From Muribaculaceae bacterium (GTDB taxonomy: Bacteria; Bacteroidota; Bacteroidia; Bacteroidales; Muribaculaceae): a DNA stretch of 61,535 nucleotides. Within the stretch, counting starts at the first letter, position 1, and the number at the start of each line of letters is the position of its first letter. The DNA lies in NCBI GenBank assembly GCA_017629835.1, contig JAGBWK010000068.1:1-61535 (forward strand). The letters are read 5' to 3'. The position numbers and the translations under genes are program-made. This document shows positions 45,948-54,836 of the stretch, in pieces. Below the pieces are notes generated by a model. The model made no database searches. It had not been told where the DNA came from and saw only the letters and a list, made by a program, of their open reading frames with translations.

Positions 45948-46832
45948 ATGGCTCGCATTAATCTAACCGGTATGGGCGTGGCTTTAGTCACTCCTTTCAA
46001 ACAAGATAAATCGATTGATTTCGACGCTCTCGGCCGGCTACTTGAATATCAAATAAAGAACTCCATTGACTACCTTGTAGTGTTAGGCACCACTGCTGAA
46101 ACTCCCACACTAAGCGCTGACGAACGCCGACAGGTGCGCGAATTTGTAGCACGCAGAGTTGCTGGACGAGTACCCCTCGTTATCGGCATTGGGGGTAACA
46201 ACACAATGGGTATTGTGGAAGAGATTAAATCGACCGACCTTTCTGCCTTCAGCGCCATTCTGTCAGTTGCACCCTACTACAACAAACCATCGCAAGAGGG
46301 CATTTATCAGCATTATGCGACTATCGCACAAGCATCACCACTACCAATCATCCTTTACAACGTTCCTGGCCGCACAGGCGTTAACATGACCGCCGAAACA
46401 ACTCTACGCCTCGCTCGTGACTTCGAAAATGTGGTTGGCATTAAAGAAGCTTCTGGCAACATCTCTCAAATGGATGAAATCATAAAGGATAAGCCCGAAG
46501 ATTTTATGGTTATATCTGGCGACGACGGCATCACCTTCCCATTAATGACTCTTGGAGCTATTGGAGTAATCTCAGTGATTGGCAACGCATTTCCTAAGGA
46601 ATTTTCAAAAATGGTGCGCTTAGCTCGCGAAGGCGACTACGAACATGCACTACTAATCCACCACCGCTTTACTGAGCTATTCAAGCTGCTTTTTGTCGAC
46701 GGCAACCCAGCCGGCGTAAAATGCCTGCTAAACGCTATGGGATTCATCGAAAACGAGTTACGACTCCCCCTCGTACCAACCCGATTGAAAACTTACGAGG
46801 AAATTCGTCGCGTACTCAACTCACTAAATTAG
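45948..46832 (+). CDS. dapA: 4-hydroxy-tetrahydrodipicolinate synthase DapA
   Basis: Condenses pyruvate with aspartate semialdehyde, the first step to diaminopimelate and lysine. TIM barrel with Schiff-base Lys166 (GIKEASGN), Tyr138 in YNVPGRTG, and Thr-Thr at 48-49 in LGTTAETPTL. 294 aa. Single gene between its own promoter and a terminator. Confidence 0.97.
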   Translation: MARINLTGMGVALVTPFKQDKSIDFDALGRLLEYQIKNSIDYLVVLGTTAETPTLSADERRQVREFVARRVAGRVPLVIGIGGNNTMGIVEEIKSTDLSAFSAILSVAPYYNKPSQEGIYQHYATIAQASPLPIILYNVPGRTGVNMTAETTLRLARDFENVVGIKEASGNISQMDEIIKDKPEDFMVISGDDGITFPLMTLGAIGVISVIGNAFPKEFSKMVRLAREGDYEHALLIHHRFTELFKLLFVDGNPAGVKCLLNAMGFIENELRLPLVPTRLKTYEEIRRVLNSLN

Positions 46833-46901
46833 CCCCAAATAGGCAGCAGAAAACCTCATTTCACAGCCGCCGACAACAACAATAAAAATAAAAGAATTTT
46901 T

Positions 46902-46939
46902 AGCCTTGTTTTTCACCGAAAACAGGGCTTTTTTATTTG
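46902..46939 (+). terminator. dapA terminator
   Basis: 11-pair stem AGCCTTGTTTT (46902-46912) with AAAACAGGGCT (46919-46929), one G-T, loop TCACCG, then TTTTTTATTT. Its T tail overlaps the -33 element of gyrB. Confidence 0.88.
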
Positions 46940-46967
46940 GTTATTTGTAAAAAAAAACGTAAATTTG
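46936..46967 (+). promoter_or_regulatory. gyrB promoter
   Basis: TTTG (46936-46939), 20-base spacer, TAAATTTG (46960-46967); leader of about 76 nt to gyrB. Confidence 0.7.
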
Positions 46968-47047
46968 CATAGTTAAAGCGAGTTTATCCAAACTGCTGTA
47001 ACACAATAAATAAAGCAACGAAAACTCAGAAAAATTATCATAAAATT

Positions 47048-48982
47048 ATGTCAGAAAGACCAGAGGAATACAGTGCCAGTAATATCCAAGTCCTCGAAGG
47101 CTTGGAAGCAGTAAGAAAACGTCCTGCGATGTACATCGGCGACATCAGCGCCAAAGGTCTGCATCACCTTGTATATGAGGTTGTCGACAACTCTATCGAC
47201 GAAGCCCTTGCAGGTTATGCAACTAAAATTGGTGTAACTATCAACGAGAACAACTCGATAACTGTAGTCGACGACGGCCGCGGTATTCCAGTCGATATGC
47301 ACGAAAAAGAGGGCAAAAGCGCATTGGAAGTTGTTCTCACTGTGCTCCACGCTGGTGGTAAATTCGACAAAGGCTCTTACAAAGTGTCTGGCGGTCTTCA
47401 CGGCGTCGGCGTATCTTGCGTAAATGCTCTTTCTACCTTCTTGCGCGCAGAAGTGCGTCGTGGCGGCAAAATCTATGCTCAAGAATACTCATGCGGCAAG
47501 CCCACAACTGAACTGATGATTGTCGGAGATTCTGAAACAACAGGTACAACTGTTACTTTCCTTCCCGATGCTTCAATCTTCACAGCTACAGTCTACGACT
47601 ATCAGACATTAGCTAACCGCCTTCGCGACTTGGCTTTCTTGAATGCTGGAATTCATCTGACATTGACCGACTTGCGCCAACGCGATGCCGAAGGCAATCC
47701 ACGCAGCGAAGAATTCTACTCTGAAACTGGTTTGCGTGAATTCGTTCAATACATCGACTCTAACAAAGAGTCGCTCATCGGCGATGTTATCGACCTCTCA
47801 ACTGAACGCCAAGGCATCCCCGTTGAAGTTGCATTGACCTACAACAACACATACAACGAAAACGTTTATTCCTTCGTCAACAACATCAACACTATCGAAG
47901 GTGGTACTCACCTTACAGGTTTCCGTCGCGGCTTGACTATGACCCTCAAAAAATATGCTGAGGACAACAAGATGCTCGAAAAGTGCAAAGTTGAAATTTC
48001 AAGCGACGACTTCCGCGAAGGTCTGACAGCCGTTGTATCTGTTAAAGTTATGGAGCCCCAGTTTGAGGGTCAAACCAAAACTAAACTCGGCAATAGCGAA
48101 GTGATAGGTGCCGTACAGACAGCTGTAAGCGAAACCTTGCGCAACTACCTCGAAGAGCACCCCAAACAAGCTAAGACTATCGTTGATAAGGTTATCGTTG
48201 CAGCACAAGCTCGCCACGCCGCTTACAACGCTCGTATGAAAGTGCAGCGCAAATCTCCTCTCTATGGCGGTGGACTCCCCGGCAAATTGGCCGACTGCCA
48301 AAGCCGCACAGCTGAAGATTGCGAACTCTTCATCGTCGAGGGTGACTCTGCAGGTGGTACTGCAAAAATGGGTCGCGACCGCAAATTCCAAGCTATTCTC
48401 CCATTGCGTGGTAAAATTTTGAACGTAGAGAAAGCTATGGACCACAAGATTTTCGACAACGAAGAAATCACCAATATGTTCCGCGCATTGCGTGTCACTG
48501 TCGGTACAGAAGATGACCCCAAAGAAGCTAACCTCTCACGTTTGGCATACCACAAGATTATTATCATGACCGATGCCGACGTCGACGGTAGCCACATCGC
48601 TACACTTCTGATGACATTCTTCTTCCGTCGTATGCGTCCTATCATTGAGCAAGGATATCTCTACATTGCTACTCCCCCACTTTACAAGTGTACTAAGGGC
48701 AACAAGGTGCTCGAATATTGCTGGAACGACGCGCAACTTCAACGTTGCATCGAAGCTAATGGCGACAAAGTGAAGGTTTCTCGCTACAAAGGTCTTGGTG
48801 AAATGAGCGCACAAGAGCTTCGCGACACCACAATGAGCCCCGAAACTCGCTTGCTCAAACAAGTACAAATCAACGACGCTGCTGCTGCCGACCGCATTTT
48901 CTCAATGCTCATGGGCGAAGATGTAGCTCAACGTCGCGACTTCATTGAAGCTAATGCAACATACGCAAGCATCGACGCATAA
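47048..48982 (+). CDS. gyrB: DNA gyrase subunit B
   Basis: ATPase subunit of gyrase, which adds negative supercoils. 644 aa: a GHKL ATPase domain (EVVDNSIDEALAG; DDGRGIPVD; GGLHGVGVSCVNALS), a transducer domain (about 220-390), a TOPRIM domain (EGDSAGGTAKMGRDR; DADVDGSHI, about 430-505) and the C-terminal GyrA-binding part (RYKGLGEMSAQEL). The length lacks the insertion of E. coli GyrB and is usual for this phylum. YKGLGEM with the RDF end fits GyrB rather than ParE. Confidence 0.96.
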   Translation: MSERPEEYSASNIQVLEGLEAVRKRPAMYIGDISAKGLHHLVYEVVDNSIDEALAGYATKIGVTINENNSITVVDDGRGIPVDMHEKEGKSALEVVLTVLHAGGKFDKGSYKVSGGLHGVGVSCVNALSTFLRAEVRRGGKIYAQEYSCGKPTTELMIVGDSETTGTTVTFLPDASIFTATVYDYQTLANRLRDLAFLNAGIHLTLTDLRQRDAEGNPRSEEFYSETGLREFVQYIDSNKESLIGDVIDLSTERQGIPVEVALTYNNTYNENVYSFVNNINTIEGGTHLTGFRRGLTMTLKKYAEDNKMLEKCKVEISSDDFREGLTAVVSVKVMEPQFEGQTKTKLGNSEVIGAVQTAVSETLRNYLEEHPKQAKTIVDKVIVAAQARHAAYNARMKVQRKSPLYGGGLPGKLADCQSRTAEDCELFIVEGDSAGGTAKMGRDRKFQAILPLRGKILNVEKAMDHKIFDNEEITNMFRALRVTVGTEDDPKEANLSRLAYHKIIIMTDADVDGSHIATLLMTFFFRRMRPIIEQGYLYIATPPLYKCTKGNKVLEYCWNDAQLQRCIEANGDKVKVSRYKGLGEMSAQELRDTTMSPETRLLKQVQINDAAAADRIFSMLMGEDVAQRRDFIEANATYASIDA

Positions 48983-48990
48983 CTATGTGG

Positions 48991-49069
48991 TGTAACCATC
49001 GCAGTGGTTACATCGGCAAACATAGGTGGTAATATAACGGATCGGCAGAACCCCACCTGTCGGTCCGTT
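48991..49069 (+). other. two stable hairpins after gyrB
   Basis: First: perfect 8-bp TGTAACCA (48991-48998) with TGGTTACA (49005-49012). Second: 13 pairs, AACGGATCGGCAG (49036-49048) with CTGTCGGTCCGTT (49057-49069), two G-T pairs. Neither is followed by a T tract, so they are not ordinary terminators. The rest of the gap to the RNase R gene (49070-49227) is A-rich and shows no clear -7 box. Confidence 0.65.
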
Positions 49070-49227
49070 GTTAAATAAAATAGGAATATTCGACGATACG
49101 AATCGAAGCACAATAAAGCACAGAGAAGTATCGCGAAGGGTAAAAGGGAATGTAACAAGAAGATTAACAGCAAAGTTAAGTTAGGAAATCAGAAAAAGTA
49201 AATCAAAAAAAGAATTAGAAAAACACT

Positions 49228-51582
49228 ATGGTAAGATCAGTATCAAAAAAATACGCTGATAAGCTGAATGCTAAAATTGACGAATTTATAAAGCAACAAA
49301 ATAAAAACGTATTCAACTATCGACAAGTATCGTATGCTATTGGCGAGAAAACACCTTCAGCACAGCGACGTGTAGCTTTGCGCCTTGCTGAACTCGCATT
49401 CGATGGCATACTGCTCGAAGTTGACCCTGGACGATACAAATCTCTCACCCGCACAAACATCACAGTGGGCACATTTGTGCGCCGTAGCAATGGCAAAAAT
49501 GGCGTCGTAACCGACGACAACGAAATGATATCAGTAGCTGAGCGCAATTCGATGCACGCGCTCAATGGCGACCGCGTAAAGATAAGCATTGCAGCTCGTC
49601 GCTATGGCTCAGAAACAGAAGCTGTAGTAATGGAAATCATTGAGCGCAAGCCTCAAAATTTCATCGGCACTCTGAAAGTAACCAAGCATTACGCCGCTCT
49701 TCTTACCGACTCAAAATATCTCGCAACCGACATATTCATTCCCAAAAATAAACTCAAAGGGGGCAACTCAGGCGATATGGCCGTTGTACGCATCACCGAT
49801 TGGCCCGACAACGAGCAGAATCCTACTGGCGAAGTCGTCGACATTCTCGGCAAAAAAGGTGAAAACGATGCCGAAATCAACGCTATCATGGCTGAATACG
49901 GCTTGCCCTACAAATATCCTGCGGCTGTAGACAAAGCTGCTCAGAAAATCGACGCAGGAATAACAGCCGACGTAGTCGCCAACCGCATAGATATGCGTGA
50001 TGTGATCACATTCACAATCGACCCCAAAGATGCAAAGGACTTCGACGACGCTCTATCTGTTAGACGCTTGAAAAATGGCAACTGGGAAATCGGAGTACAC
50101 ATTGCCGATGTAACGCACTATGTCAAACCCGACACTATCATCGACAAAGAAGCGCAAAAACGTGCAACTTCGATTTATCTCGTTGACCGCGTAGTGCCAA
50201 TGCTCCCCGAGCATCTTTGCAACGGAATATGCTCACTGCGCCCCGACGAAGACAAACTCACATTCTCAGTCATCATTACGATGACCGACAATGGCAAGAT
50301 TGTTGACAGCAAAATAGCGCGCACAGTCACTCGCTCCAACCGACGCTTTACCTACGAAGAAGCACAGGATGTTATCGAAACGGGCAAAGGTGATTTTGCC
50401 GATGAAATTCTGACACTCGACCGCCTTGCCAAGATTCTCCGCAAAGAGCGCTACGATAATGGCTCTATCGAATTCGACCGCGTAGAAGTACGCTTTGATA
50501 TCGACGACAACGGCCACCCTATCAGCGTTTATTTCAAAGAATCGAAGGATGCAAACAAACTCATTGAAGAGTTTATGTTGCTCGCAAACCGCAAAGTAGC
50601 CGAAGCAATAGGAAATGTCAAGGGCAGCAAAAAGAAAGCAAAAGCATTTGTTTATCGTGTTCACGATATGCCCGACCCTGGCAAACTGCAAAACCTCTCA
50701 ACCATTTCGCATACATTCGGACATAGAATCAAAACCGAAGGTTCATCGAAGGAGGTAAACCGTTCACTTAACCGAATGTTGCTCGATATAAAAGGCTCGC
50801 CCGAAGAGAATTTCCTCTCTACGTTGGCTATCCGCTCAATGGCAAAGGCTAAGTACACAACTGAAAATATTGGGCACTACGGACTCGGATTTGAATTCTA
50901 CACTCATTTCACCTCTCCTATCCGTCGTTACCCCGATATGATGGTCCACCGACTGCTCGAAAAATACCTTGCAGGAGGTAGAAGCGTGAATGTAGAGAAA
51001 TTAGAAGAACTCTGCAAACACTCATCTGACATGGAGCAACTCGCTGCAAGCGCCGAACGCTCATCAATCAAATTCAAGCAAGTTGAATTTATGGCTGACC
51101 GCCTTGGCAATATTTATGAAGGTGTTATATCTGGAGTCACCGAATGGGGTTTGTACGTAGAACTCGACGACAACAAATGCGAAGGCCTCGTTCCTGTTCG
51201 CGATTTAGCCGACGATTATTACGACTTTGACGAAAATAACTACTGCTTAGTGGGTCGCAAATACAACAATCGCTATCGCCTTGGCGACAAAGTGACCGTT
51301 AAAGTTGCCCGAGCCAACCTCGACAAAAAGCAACTCGACTTCACAATGGTTGACGAAAAGCATCGCGACAACACCGACGAGATGGGCGAAATGGTTAGCT
51401 TCGCTGAAGCTATGTCGCGCACATCATCCAAGAAACCTTCGCGCTCGAAAAGCAGAAAGGAGTCTTCACCACGCGAAAAGAATTCAGCAAGCGAAAAAGG
51501 GAAAAAGGCAAAAGCGAAGAAATCGACAGTGAAAAGTAAGAAAGCAAAGGCAATGAAAAAAGCCGCCAAAAGAAGGAAATAA
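49228..51582 (+). CDS. rnr: ribonuclease R
   Basis: Processive 3'-5' exoribonuclease for structured RNA and trans-translation decay. 784 aa: a helix-turn-helix-like N-terminus (about 15-70), cold-shock domains (about 75-230), the RNB catalytic domain with DAKDFDDALS (Asp271, 273, 274) and HYGLGFEFYTHFTSPIRRYPD, an S1 domain (about 635-720) and a Lys/Arg-rich tail (about 740-784, ending KKAAKRRK). The basic tail is typical of RNase R rather than RNase II. Confidence 0.94.
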   Translation: MVRSVSKKYADKLNAKIDEFIKQQNKNVFNYRQVSYAIGEKTPSAQRRVALRLAELAFDGILLEVDPGRYKSLTRTNITVGTFVRRSNGKNGVVTDDNEMISVAERNSMHALNGDRVKISIAARRYGSETEAVVMEIIERKPQNFIGTLKVTKHYAALLTDSKYLATDIFIPKNKLKGGNSGDMAVVRITDWPDNEQNPTGEVVDILGKKGENDAEINAIMAEYGLPYKYPAAVDKAAQKIDAGITADVVANRIDMRDVITFTIDPKDAKDFDDALSVRRLKNGNWEIGVHIADVTHYVKPDTIIDKEAQKRATSIYLVDRVVPMLPEHLCNGICSLRPDEDKLTFSVIITMTDNGKIVDSKIARTVTRSNRRFTYEEAQDVIETGKGDFADEILTLDRLAKILRKERYDNGSIEFDRVEVRFDIDDNGHPISVYFKESKDANKLIEEFMLLANRKVAEAIGNVKGSKKKAKAFVYRVHDMPDPGKLQNLSTISHTFGHRIKTEGSSKEVNRSLNRMLLDIKGSPEENFLSTLAIRSMAKAKYTTENIGHYGLGFEFYTHFTSPIRRYPDMMVHRLLEKYLAGGRSVNVEKLEELCKHSSDMEQLAASAERSSIKFKQVEFMADRLGNIYEGVISGVTEWGLYVELDDNKCEGLVPVRDLADDYYDFDENNYCLVGRKYNNRYRLGDKVTVKVARANLDKKQLDFTMVDEKHRDNTDEMGEMVSFAEAMSRTSSKKPSRSKSRKESSPREKNSASEKGKKAKAKKSTVKSKKAKAMKKAAKRRK

Positions 51583-51597
51583 TTCATCGCTATAAAT

Positions 51598-52830
51598 TCA
51601 AATAATCTCAAGCGTGATACAGAACTGATTGTCCGGAGGGGTTAAAGCTACCTTTCCGGACTTTAATTTTCCATTCTTTGCGACATAGCTTTCCACTACG
51701 CCAGCACAGCTTTCTTCTGTGCCAACCACAACCGAATTATGTTGAGTCCCACCTATTAATACCTCCTGATTAGATGGTCTTGTAGGGGTAATATTCATTT
51801 GCATTGCCGCAACCGAGTTGGCATCGATATAGCGTTCGGCAAGCAAATGAGCTACAACGCCCATAGTACAACGGAGATTAATCTCTATGCAAGGAGCTAC
51901 ACGCAGTCGCCCGTTGTCAACATAAAGCATCATATCCACGCCCAAATAGCCACGATAATTATCGGCAAATAAGTCGTTCAAGATTGTTGACATCAACTCT
52001 GTGTCGGGTAGTTGCGGTCGCTGGCTAATCAACTCGTCGCGACAGACAGTATCGATAGCATCATCAAGCATCTGAAACAGACGCGTTGGCGATGCTACTA
52101 TATTTTGCGAATAGCTTGCTAAACCTGAATTGCTAAATATCGACGGTCCAAGAAACTGAGTTCCACTATCCGTGATTTCAAATAAATAAGCGAAGTTATA
52201 GCGACAATCGAGTTTTCGCTCAATCAGCACACTACCTTGACGGCGAATAATCCCTTCAACTTGCCGACATATCTCATTAGTGCTGAGTCGCTCTGAGTCG
52301 ATTATACCTCGACCGCTACTCGACCATGGCGCTTTAACAATATATCGCCCAAAATGTGCCGCAACTCGCTCAAACTCCTCCATTGAGTTAACTTCAACCG
52401 CCAAGTCAGTAATATCGATAGAATCGGAAAGTCGCTGATTGAAAAGTATTGACGTTCGGCGATGTGAGAGTTCCCTATGTTTGCCGAGATTGACTATTCC
52501 CGACTGTGCAGTAAGTTCATCCATAGGCAAGCCCAACCGCTGCAGCTTGTAGGCAATTGCATCCGACCAACCCCATGGAGCGACCTTATCGAACTGCATC
52601 CCTTTCGAAAATTGATTAGCCGTAAGATTAAAGTCCTTACGCACACGAGCTTCCCACGCAGCATTGGTTGATTCATAAACTACAGCATCACTCTCTCCCG
52701 AAAGCCAAACAGGGAGAAAAGCGCAATCGCGTGCAAACTGCATCGCGTGCTTAGGCGCAGTGAAATTTAACTGACCTGAAGCAAGTGCAATATCATTTTC
52801 GGGGTTGAATATTCTAAGCGTGCTGAGCAT
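51598..52830 (-). CDS. orphan ATP-grasp-fold protein
   Basis: 410 aa, not assigned to a known enzyme. An N-terminal domain begins LRIFNPENDIALASG, with NFTAPKHAMQFARD; the middle has an ATP-grasp-like strand FGRYIVKAPWSSSGRGII (Lys166), and a C-terminal metal-ligand-like EINLRCTMG (about 318-326). This fits an ATP-dependent carboxylate-amine ligase; the substrate is unknown. It stands alone, divergent from mutL, convergent with the RNase R gene. Confidence 0.7.
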   Translation of the reverse strand: MLSTLRIFNPENDIALASGQLNFTAPKHAMQFARDCAFLPVWLSGESDAVVYESTNAAWEARVRKDFNLTANQFSKGMQFDKVAPWGWSDAIAYKLQRLGLPMDELTAQSGIVNLGKHRELSHRRTSILFNQRLSDSIDITDLAVEVNSMEEFERVAAHFGRYIVKAPWSSSGRGIIDSERLSTNEICRQVEGIIRRQGSVLIERKLDCRYNFAYLFEITDSGTQFLGPSIFSNSGLASYSQNIVASPTRLFQMLDDAIDTVCRDELISQRPQLPDTELMSTILNDLFADNYRGYLGVDMMLYVDNGRLRVAPCIEINLRCTMGVVAHLLAERYIDANSVAAMQMNITPTRPSNQEVLIGGTQHNSVVVGTEESCAGVVESYVAKNGKLKSGKVALTPPDNQFCITLEII

Positions 52831-52887
52831 TTATCTACAAAACAAAGCATTTATTTACAAGTGTAATGCGAATACGAAATTAATAAT

Positions 52888-52895
52888 TAACTTTG
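52888..52895 (+). promoter_or_regulatory. mutL promoter -7 box
   Basis: TAACTTTG, 21 bases before the chosen mutL ATG at 52917. It overlaps the in-frame ATG at 52893, which argues against that start. Confidence 0.55.
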
Positions 52896-52916
52896 AGATT
52901 GCAAAACTTTACAAAA

Positions 52917-54800
52917 ATGAGCGACGTAATAAAACTGCTACCAGACTCTGTTGCCAACCAAATAGCTGCTGGCGAGGTAATCCAACGCCCAGCATCTGTT
53001 GTGAAAGAGCTTGTTGAAAATGCTGTTGACGCAGGAGCTGACACTATATCTGTAGTAATCAAGGATGCTGGACGCACACTGATTCAAGTTGTTGATAATG
53101 GATGTGGCATGTCGACAACCGATGCCCGATTAGCATTCGAACGCCATTCAACCTCAAAAATCACTGTTGCGAGCGACCTGTTCGCGCTCAACACTATGGG
53201 TTTTCGTGGCGAAGCACTCGCTTCAATCGCAGCTGTAGCACAAGTAGAGTTGAAAACAATGCGTCACGGCGAGAGCATAGGCACTCGCTTGGTAATCAGC
53301 GGTTCAAAAGTTGAGACGCAAGAGCCTGTAGCCACTACTCCCGGCTCGAATATGATGGTCAAAAACCTATTTTTCAATGTTCCAGCACGCCGCAAATTCC
53401 TTAAGAAAGATTCGGTAGAGCTCAATAATATTGTACACGAATTCGAACGGCTTGCGCTTGTCAATCCATCGCTCAATTTGACACTTATACACAACGACAA
53501 CACATTACACCAACTGCTGAAAGGGTCGCTCAAACAGCGCATTGGTGCTCTGTTTGGAAAATCAATCGAGCGCCAACTGCTACCTATCTCAACCGAAACG
53601 TCGTTGGTCAAAATCAATGGTTTTGTAAGTATGCCTGAGAACGCTCGAAAGCGTGGCGCCCTACAATATTTCTTCGTCAATGGTCGCAATATGCGCCATC
53701 CTTATTTCCACAAAGCGGTGATGCATTGCTACGAACAATTGATTCGCGCCGACGAGCAGCCCAACTATTTCATTAATCTTGAGGTTGATCCATCAACTAT
53801 CGACGTCAATATTCATCCGACAAAAAATGAAATCAAGTTTGAGAACGAGCAGCCTATCTGGCAAATACTCGTTGCAGCTATTCGTGAATCTTTAGGTCGA
53901 TTCAATGCTGTACCTGCTATCGATTTCGACGCACCTGACGCACCCGACCTCCCTGCATTCAACCCCTCGGCTGGCAATTTTTCATCGTTCTCAACCTCAA
54001 CCAACCCTGAAGCTTACAATCCATTTGCTGAATCGACACCCACACGTCAGCCGTCGAGCAACAACTGGCGCAAAGAGTCAAACAAAGCCATAGGCGACTG
54101 GCAACAATTGTATGAGCAATTCAAAAACGCAACCGAGCAGAATCCTGTATCGCCCGACGAGATAATGAGCACCGACATTCCCAGTCGCACGAACAACACA
54201 CAATGTGAATCGCTCGATTTTGCATCGTCGGAAATTGCATCCAAAACCTCAGTGTTGCAACTCAAAAACAAGTATATCCTATCGCAAAACAAAAACGGAT
54301 TGCTAATCGTTGACCAACACAGAGCACACGTGCGCGTGCTCTACGAAAAATATATTGCGATCAACAGAGCCGAGCGGCAACCGTCGCAGAAGGTGATGTT
54401 CCCCGAAATCGTAAATCTCACACCTGCCCAAAACATACTGCTGCACGAGATTCTTGAGGATATCGAGAACATTGGTTTTGAAATCGCCTTCGTTGGCCCT
54501 AACACATGGGCAATCAATGGCATACCCTCATCGGAATTAAATGAAAACAGTGGCGAAGTGCTTAAATCAATACTCGACGATATTGCGGCAGGCAACGACA
54601 TCACTCGCGAACGCATCCAAGAGGTAATCGCGCTGAATCTTGCTCGCGCAGGAGCCATTCGCGGTGGCAAACAGTTGACTGACGTTGAAATGGAACACCT
54701 TCTAAACCAACTATTCTCTATTTCAACTCCTACTTACACACCCGATGGACTGAAAGTTATAGCGGAGCTATCGGTCGAAGACATCGAGCAGCTGTTTTAA
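52917..54800 (+). CDS. mutL: DNA mismatch repair protein MutL
   Basis: Coordinates mismatch repair after MutS. From MSDVIKLLPDSVANQIAAGEV it has 627 aa. GHKL ATPase N-terminus (ELVENAVDAGADT; DNGCGMSTTDA; TMGFRGEALASIA), transducer domain, a polar linker (about 350-430) and a C-terminal dimerisation domain. Odd: the endonuclease motifs of nicking MutL proteins are degraded, DQHRAHVRVLYE where DQHA(x)2E(x)4E is expected, and YTPDG in place of the CPHGRP motif. Confidence 0.95.
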   Translation: MSDVIKLLPDSVANQIAAGEVIQRPASVVKELVENAVDAGADTISVVIKDAGRTLIQVVDNGCGMSTTDARLAFERHSTSKITVASDLFALNTMGFRGEALASIAAVAQVELKTMRHGESIGTRLVISGSKVETQEPVATTPGSNMMVKNLFFNVPARRKFLKKDSVELNNIVHEFERLALVNPSLNLTLIHNDNTLHQLLKGSLKQRIGALFGKSIERQLLPISTETSLVKINGFVSMPENARKRGALQYFFVNGRNMRHPYFHKAVMHCYEQLIRADEQPNYFINLEVDPSTIDVNIHPTKNEIKFENEQPIWQILVAAIRESLGRFNAVPAIDFDAPDAPDLPAFNPSAGNFSSFSTSTNPEAYNPFAESTPTRQPSSNNWRKESNKAIGDWQQLYEQFKNATEQNPVSPDEIMSTDIPSRTNNTQCESLDFASSEIASKTSVLQLKNKYILSQNKNGLLIVDQHRAHVRVLYEKYIAINRAERQPSQKVMFPEIVNLTPAQNILLHEILEDIENIGFEIAFVGPNTWAINGIPSSELNENSGEVLKSILDDIAAGNDITRERIQEVIALNLARAGAIRGGKQLTDVEMEHLLNQLFSISTPTYTPDGLKVIAELSVEDIEQLF

Positions 54801-54836
54801 TCAGCACGCTACTTATCCGATAGAACGTCAATATAA

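Noticed and set aside
52893..52916. Upstream ATG of mutL
   Set aside because: It overlaps the -7 box; the next ATG gives the standard MutL N-terminus.
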